Shown: positions 5,240-9,131 of the stretch, one piece after another
How the letters are laid out: every line of letters begins with the position of its first letter
Position numbering within the stretch: the first letter of the stretch is position 1
From: UM-FILTER-38-24 sp041663205
GTDB taxonomy: Bacteria; Patescibacteriota; Gracilibacteria; UBA1369; LOWO2-01-FULL-3
Direction of reading: 5' to 3'
Length of the DNA stretch: 9,131 bases
Assembly (NCBI GenBank): GCA_041663205.1
Contig: JBAZQZ010000033.1
Span: 1 to 9,131 of the forward strand
Position numbers and translations under genes: made by a program
Notes under the pieces: generated by a model
What the model saw: the letters and a program-made list of their open reading frames with translations, nothing else
Databases searched by the model: none
Told to the model about the DNA's origin: nothing

Positions 5240-5536
5240 TTATTTCTTTTTCGGATCTGCGGGTTTTACTGCGACTGCGGGAGCGGGAATCGGTGCAGCA
5301 GTCACAGTGGGCACGGTTTTGGGCATTTCGATTTGGGCAATTAACCCAGATCGACCTTTCTTGACTTTAAGATTCCCAAAATAGCCTGGATCAATCTCAA
5401 TCACTTGCTGAATTACGTGTTTGGGATGTCCATCTAACCACTCGCCAAGAGAGTCTGCCCAGTCATTGGTAGTTAACACTTTTCCATCCAAATTCAAGAT
5501 GGAAATAATTAAAAGACGTGTTTTCGGATTGATCAT
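5240..5536 (-). CDS. 98-aa protein, possible winged-helix domain with Pro/Ala/Lys tail
   Basis: Residues 4-70 (KTRLLIISILNLDGKVLT, a helical region WADSLGEWL, HPKHVIQQVIEID, then FGNLKVKKGRSGLIAQIE) follow the order helix, helix, helix, two-strand wing expected of a winged helix-turn-helix DNA-binding domain. This is a pattern judgement, not a family match. Residues 73-98 are rich in Pro, Ala and Val and end in PKKK, so they are probably disordered and basic. The ATG at 5536 is preferred over a TTG at 5545, because AGGTTGAG about 4 nt upstream can serve as SD. It is transcribed alone from a box just after the glycosyltransferase operon and may be a regulator. Confidence 0.8.
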   Translation of the reverse strand: MINPKTRLLIISILNLDGKVLTTNDWADSLGEWLDGHPKHVIQQVIEIDPGYFGNLKVKKGRSGLIAQIEMPKTVPTVTAAPIPAPAVAVKPADPKKK

Positions 5537-5545
5537 AAGACTCAA

Positions 5546-5581
5546 CCTATTAACTCAACATAAATAAAAAAGACATTTAAA
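5546..5581 (-). promoter_or_regulatory. TATA-like promoter of the 98-aa gene
   Basis: On the minus strand TTTAAAT starts at 5581 and is followed by GTCTTTTTTA, the same box plus T-tract design as the other promoters. The ATG at 5536 lies 45 nt away, so this mRNA should have a leader of about 15 nt, which fits the presence of an SD-like AGGTTGAG. The box begins four bases after the stop codon of the fusion gene. A minimal ATG-TTG-AGT-TAA frame sits at the predicted transcript start. Confidence 0.5.
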
Positions 5582-5584
5582 GCT

Positions 5585-7282
5585 TTACTTCTGCATCGCT
5601 TCGAAATTCTTTAACCGAAACTTTTGCTCTTCTTGGTGAGCCGCAATCGTTTCTAATATTACATCTGCTCGTTGAGACCATGTATGATCTTTGGCTAAGG
5701 CTAATCCCCGTTGACGAATGACTTCGGCTTCATTCGGATGGTCGATCACCCATTTGATTTGTTGGTCGATCTCCTGTTCGTTTTCAAACAATAAACAATT
5801 GAACTTATCTTGGAGTCCTACGGTTTTGTATTCGGGATATTTCCATTGGAGTAAAATACACCCCATCGATAATGCAAAGAATTGACGTTCATTCACTCCC
5901 CCCCAATTACCGGGACAGTTAATGGCAATATTGACATGGGACATAAATTCGATCCATTTATCCATGGTTTGGAACGACCAATCCCGATCTTTTAAGACAA
6001 ACCGATCTTTAAACGGCGATTGGTTCTTCAAATACATGAGAAAGCGTTTGCGATTATCATACACATTTTTCATGCACGGATCGGAGATCGTTTTACTATC
6101 TACTTTCCAATCCCACGATCCCATAAACCCGACCAAATAATTCCGTGGGACATGGGGAATCGCATGATAAATTTCGGTATCCACCCCATACGGCACCAAC
6201 ACATTAAATTTATGGGTGATATATTGCATATGATGTCCACAATTGATTCGCCCTTCCGCTTCATGGAAGGCATAAAACATGCCAATGATATTACATGCAT
6301 CGGTATGGTAGGGGTATTTGGGATACGCGAGTTCTTTGAAATAATAATAGATCGGGTTATAGACGTGTTCTACATCGAATTCCATGGTTGTATGTGATCC
6401 CAAGAAAATACAATCTACTTCGGGATATTTTTTAACCATGTCAGCAATCTTTACAGCTTCTGTGCGATCCCGAATGCCTTGAGATCCTTGGGTAAAGATT
6501 TGATAATCGATCTTGGGATCTAAATATTCTTTTGGTTGCCAATCGGTCGAAATGCGGATGACTTTGTGCCCGCGATCTTCAAATTCCCGAGCGAGTCCCG
6601 TACCATATTTATCTTTCAAAAACCATCCTACTACCATAATATTTAAAGGTTTGACAAATGTGGTTTTGTGCTTGGAAAAGAACATGACATCCCCTTTCTT
6701 TAATTTGAGAAAATAGCCATATTTCCGAAAGAGATTGGTGACATCCGTTTTGGACATGGCTAAAATATGCGCTCCGTTATAATTTTCCCAATTAGGTGGA
6801 TCGGATTGTGGAATGGGGACTTCAATCAAAATATTATTACAATTCTGCAGTTTATCCAATAATTTCTCCGCATCTTCATTGGTCAAATGTTCCAAGACAT
6901 GCGACATAATAATCAGATCATAATCATAGAATGCGGGATAATCCCATACCCACTTCCGAATAATTTCAACTTTATAACGTTGATCGTTTTCCACCGTTTC
7001 AGTTTGAGCTGCATGGGTAATATCTAAATTCCGCCATTGTCCAATGTGGGGATATTTCGGTAAAATTTTATGAGCCAATTCCCCTTTCCATCCACCAATT
7101 TCTAAGATGAACTGCATATGATGAACATTCAAAACCAAATATTGTTCAATGAGTTCGATTAAAGTCTGACTAAAACATTGCTGCTTCGGGTATTTTTGCG
7201 ACCATTGATCATGCTGTTTTTGGTGGTCTGCAAACGTCATGGTGCGGTAATTCTGCCGCCACAGATTAAATTCTTCTGTCAT
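5585..7282 (-). CDS. Methyltransferase-glycosyltransferase fusion, 565 aa
   Basis: N-terminal part (about 35-205): class I SAM-dependent methyltransferase. Motif I FILEIGGWKGELA (58-70) binds SAM, the acidic motif II is near RNLDITHA (84-91), and YDLIIMSHVLEHL (121-133) is the usual post-II/motif IV region of Methyltransf_11/23-type enzymes. C-terminal part (about 213-550): GT-B glycosyltransferase of the group 1/CgeB-like type. A Rossmann start NIMVVGWFLKDKYGTGLA (214-231), VPYGVDTEIYH (363-373), and the donor-site region GVNERQFFALSMGCILL (462-478) with Glu465 are visible, followed by TWSQRADVIL near the end. The likely job is to add and methylate sugars on a surface glycan or virion protein; donor and acceptor are unknown. 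The ATG at 7282 overlaps the stop of the upstream glycosyltransferase (ATGA). Last gene of the sugar operon. Confidence 0.87.
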   Translation of the reverse strand: MTEEFNLWRQNYRTMTFADHQKQHDQWSQKYPKQQCFSQTLIELIEQYLVLNVHHMQFILEIGGWKGELAHKILPKYPHIGQWRNLDITHAAQTETVENDQRYKVEIIRKWVWDYPAFYDYDLIIMSHVLEHLTNEDAEKLLDKLQNCNNILIEVPIPQSDPPNWENYNGAHILAMSKTDVTNLFRKYGYFLKLKKGDVMFFSKHKTTFVKPLNIMVVGWFLKDKYGTGLAREFEDRGHKVIRISTDWQPKEYLDPKIDYQIFTQGSQGIRDRTEAVKIADMVKKYPEVDCIFLGSHTTMEFDVEHVYNPIYYYFKELAYPKYPYHTDACNIIGMFYAFHEAEGRINCGHHMQYITHKFNVLVPYGVDTEIYHAIPHVPRNYLVGFMGSWDWKVDSKTISDPCMKNVYDNRKRFLMYLKNQSPFKDRFVLKDRDWSFQTMDKWIEFMSHVNIAINCPGNWGGVNERQFFALSMGCILLQWKYPEYKTVGLQDKFNCLLFENEQEIDQQIKWVIDHPNEAEVIRQRGLALAKDHTWSQRADVILETIAAHQEEQKFRLKNFEAMQK

Positions 7283-7980
7283 TGATCATTCACAACTTTC
7301 AATGTTAGATTATGCTTTTGGGTTAAAAAATAATGAGCGAGACGATTTTGTGCCCGAAGAATGATCTCGGGATGACTTTGACTATTTTGATTACTGGAGA
7401 TGTCATTGTAGATCACATAGGGATCGCGGATCGCAACAATATCTCCTATCGACATAGCAATAGCTTGATCCATACAATACGTAATCCCATTATCGTAAGG
7501 TATGGACAATGTTGGAAGCGTTTTTTTATTCAAAAGCCAAGTGGACGGCATGCAATTCCATAACCCCAATCGCCCATCTATATTTGGGATCGCTTTCTCT
7601 CGGATTAATCGTTGATGTTTTTTTTTATAATCGGGAAAAGAATAAATAAATGCGGTCATGCATAATTTATGATCCCCAATCACTCGGAGTTGATGGGTAA
7701 TTTTATCTTTGAGCCAATAATCGTCTTGGTGACAAATTGCGACATACTCCGCAGTCGATTCATCATAGGCTTGTTTGACTGCATTCCATTCGCCCAATGG
7801 ATACCCTTCTTGATATTGAAAGCCAACCCATTTTTGAATCTCGGGTACGGGATCTGCAGTAATTACCCGAATCCGATACTCTGCTTTAATATTATTATTG
7901 AGAATCCCATAGATCACTTCGCGGAGTATGTCCAAATCAGGATGAAAAATCGGCACAATAATATCGATCAAAATTTTCAC
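7279..7980 (-). CDS. Small GT-A glycosyltransferase-like protein (copy 1)
   Basis: The N-terminus KILIDIIVPIFHPDLDILREV is the opening strand-helix of GT2-type enzymes. CHQDDYW (83-89) is the DxD-like metal and nucleotide-sugar site. GLWNCMPSTWLLNKK (139-153) and a Cys-Met-Asp near 169-171 match the acceptor side of its neighbour. At 233 aa it is a bare catalytic domain with no membrane segment. The start is placed at GTG 7980, which overlaps the upstream stop by 4 nt (GTGA); TTG codons at 7986 and 7971 are alternatives, the latter 8 nt after a GGGAG. The next gene is joined by ATGA. It is a diverged paralogue of the gene upstream. Substrate unknown; retaining or inverting mechanism cannot be told. 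Confidence 0.82.
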   Translation of the reverse strand: MKILIDIIVPIFHPDLDILREVIYGILNNNIKAEYRIRVITADPVPEIQKWVGFQYQEGYPLGEWNAVKQAYDESTAEYVAICHQDDYWLKDKITHQLRVIGDHKLCMTAFIYSFPDYKKKHQRLIREKAIPNIDGRLGLWNCMPSTWLLNKKTLPTLSIPYDNGITYCMDQAIAMSIGDIVAIRDPYVIYNDISSNQNSQSHPEIILRAQNRLAHYFLTQKHNLTLKVVNDQ

Positions 7981-8675
7981 TCCCAATAATAGACTAACTT
8001 AGGTCTCGGAATGGTTTTCGCATAGGTGCGTAAGGCATTTCGACCCTCTTCCACTTTACTCGCGCATGTATTTACACCTTGGTTGTTATTATGTTCGTTA
8101 TATAAGATCCATGAATTCTTTATCACCGCAATCGGTCCAATGATACTAATGGCTAACAAGACACCTAAATCCACACAATAAGGTGCAAAGAACGGGATGG
8201 GTAACGTCGGTACTAATGTTTTATTGAGTAACCATGTCGACGGCATACAATCCACTAACCCATATTGTTCATTGTGCGTCAGTACGCGGGGACGGAGACA
8301 ATATTCTCGCTGTTCAAACCGATCTTTGTTGAGAATATAACCCGTGACCACAATCGGATATTTTTGGATATATTTCAGTTGTGCATCTAATTTACCCTCA
8401 ATCCAATAATCATCCGTATGGCATATGGCAATGTATGGACCACTCATAGAATCGTAAGCTTCTTGGACCTTCCCCCATTCAGTATTTTGCTCGGTGTGAT
8501 GGATGGTAAAATAATGATGCACCAACAATTCTACATCTTGCGGGCTAACGGTATTATCCACAAAGGCATGGCGATCTAAGTCATAGTTATCTAAATAACA
8601 TAAACATTTATGAAAGAGATGCTGTTTATAGACCGTATCAATCGCATGACATGGCATCAACAGTTGAACTTTCAT
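7977..8675 (-). CDS. Small GT-A glycosyltransferase-like protein (copy 2)
   Basis: This 232-aa protein shares with the next gene the block EW..V.EAYD..S..Y.AICH.DDYW (about 66-91) and CMPSTWLLNK (143-152), at almost the same positions, so the two arose by duplication. CHTDDYW carries the DxD-like site. The N-terminal 60 residues (MKVQLLMPCHAIDTVYKQHL onward) are much less like copy 1, so nucleotide-sugar or partner preference may differ. A hydrophobic stretch near LGVLLAISIIGPIAVI could be a buried helix. ATG at 8675 overlaps the upstream stop (ATGA), with a good SD, GGAGAG, at 8681-8686, 5 nt before the start. Part of the sugar operon. Confidence 0.82.
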   Translation of the reverse strand: MKVQLLMPCHAIDTVYKQHLFHKCLCYLDNYDLDRHAFVDNTVSPQDVELLVHHYFTIHHTEQNTEWGKVQEAYDSMSGPYIAICHTDDYWIEGKLDAQLKYIQKYPIVVTGYILNKDRFEQREYCLRPRVLTHNEQYGLVDCMPSTWLLNKTLVPTLPIPFFAPYCVDLGVLLAISIIGPIAVIKNSWILYNEHNNNQGVNTCASKVEEGRNALRTYAKTIPRPKLVYYWE

Positions 8676-9131
8676 GGTTTCTCTCCAAAATTATTATTCT
8701 GATCGATAATCCACCAAAAGAAATTGGAATGCCCACAATTGGTTTTCTGCATGAGTTCAATGTCTTGAATCACGCACTTCCCCCCAATTTTATTTGGGAC
8801 AAAGATCGGACGCTGCATATATTCTAACGGAGTCTTGCGATAGTCTTTACCAATCCGAGATCCTTCCGTGTATTGGGTATAAGCTTCCTCAAAGTTCAAA
8901 TGATATTTGTCACAGATTAATTTCATCATTTGGCAGAAGGCTATATTCATTCCGAACCACGATACTTCCGCTAATTTGCCCATGACTAATGCTTCTGCGT
9001 CTTTGAACCATTCTAATTCTAAATTCAATCTTTTCATATAATCTAAGATTTGTCCATTTCCAATATCAAGATTATTTATTGCAGCAATAAATCGTTTTAA
9101 CATCTTGGTTTCTGTAGGCATATCCGCTTCG
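8672..9131 (-). CDS. NDP-sugar dehydrogenase-like protein, partial at window edge
   Basis: The open frame continues past the ATG at 9121 to the window edge (Glu-Ala-Asp codons), so the true start is probably outside. The visible part resembles the central domain of UDP-glucose/GDP-mannose dehydrogenases: GKLAEVSWFGMNIAFCQMM with Lys49 (numbered from Met 9121) where the family has aEl.KL..N.y, then a helix ICDKYHLNFEEAY, and IGGKCVIQD with Cys116 at the catalytic GG.C....D site. These enzymes oxidise the C6 hydroxyl of a nucleotide sugar to a uronic acid using NAD. Oddities: the usual Asn four residues after Lys is Val53, the usual GGHC His is Lys, and the protein ends about 33 residues after the Cys, so the C-terminal UDP-binding domain is missing. 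The NAD-binding domain, if present, is outside. Joined to the next gene by ATGA. Confidence 0.62.
   Translation of the reverse strand, partial: EADMPTETKMLKRFIAAINNLDIGNGQILDYMKRLNLELEWFKDAEALVMGKLAEVSWFGMNIAFCQMMKLICDKYHLNFEEAYTQYTEGSRIGKDYRKTPLEYMQRPIFVPNKIGGKCVIQDIELMQKTNCGHSNFFWWIIDQNNNFGEKP

Noticed and set aside
5537..5545. TTG start for the 98-aa gene
   Set aside because: The ATG nine bases downstream has a better placed SD-like sequence, and TTG overlaps that SD.

Overview
The window most likely comes from a tailed virus (or provirus) of an archaeon. A TFIIB/TFB-type transcription factor gene lies directly upstream of a large-terminase gene. Lead genes carry a T-rich TATA-like box at a near-constant distance from their ATG, as expected for archaeal leaderless transcripts. 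Internal genes are packed into operons with 1-4 nt start/stop overlaps, several with Shine-Dalgarno (SD) sequences. No ribosomal, tRNA or host housekeeping gene was seen. The host lineage cannot be named from this sequence.

Left part, plus strand (1-3846): the end of a small ribbon-helix-helix-like protein, an unrecognised 249-aa protein, a divergent viral TFB (284 aa) and the terminase large subunit (649 aa). The last three each have their own promoter-like box. This half combines transcription control with genome packaging.

Middle (3847-4399): about 550 bp between convergent transcription units with no convincing gene. It holds many short inverted repeats, a 9-bp tandem repeat and a 67-nt element that can form nested stems or local hairpins. 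It may be a structured RNA or a termination region.

Right part, minus strand (9131 down to 4400): three units read leftward. (1) A surface-sugar operon: an NDP-sugar-dehydrogenase-like protein that runs off the window edge, two related small GT-A glycosyltransferases, and a methyltransferase-glycosyltransferase fusion. Every junction is a 4-nt overlap. (2) A single 98-aa gene with a possible winged-helix fold. (3) A four-gene operon of small proteins: a 31-aa one-pass membrane peptide, a 74-aa coiled-coil protein, a 48-aa protein with a CxxCx5C cluster, and a 108-aa unknown. The 31-aa and 48-aa genes are short enough to be missed by routine gene calling, but their overlaps, SD sequences and promoter support them.

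Working picture (inference): the virus makes its own TFB, which may steer host RNA polymerase to the common T-rich promoter. The sugar operon probably modifies virion or host-surface glycans. The small-gene operon is of unknown role.
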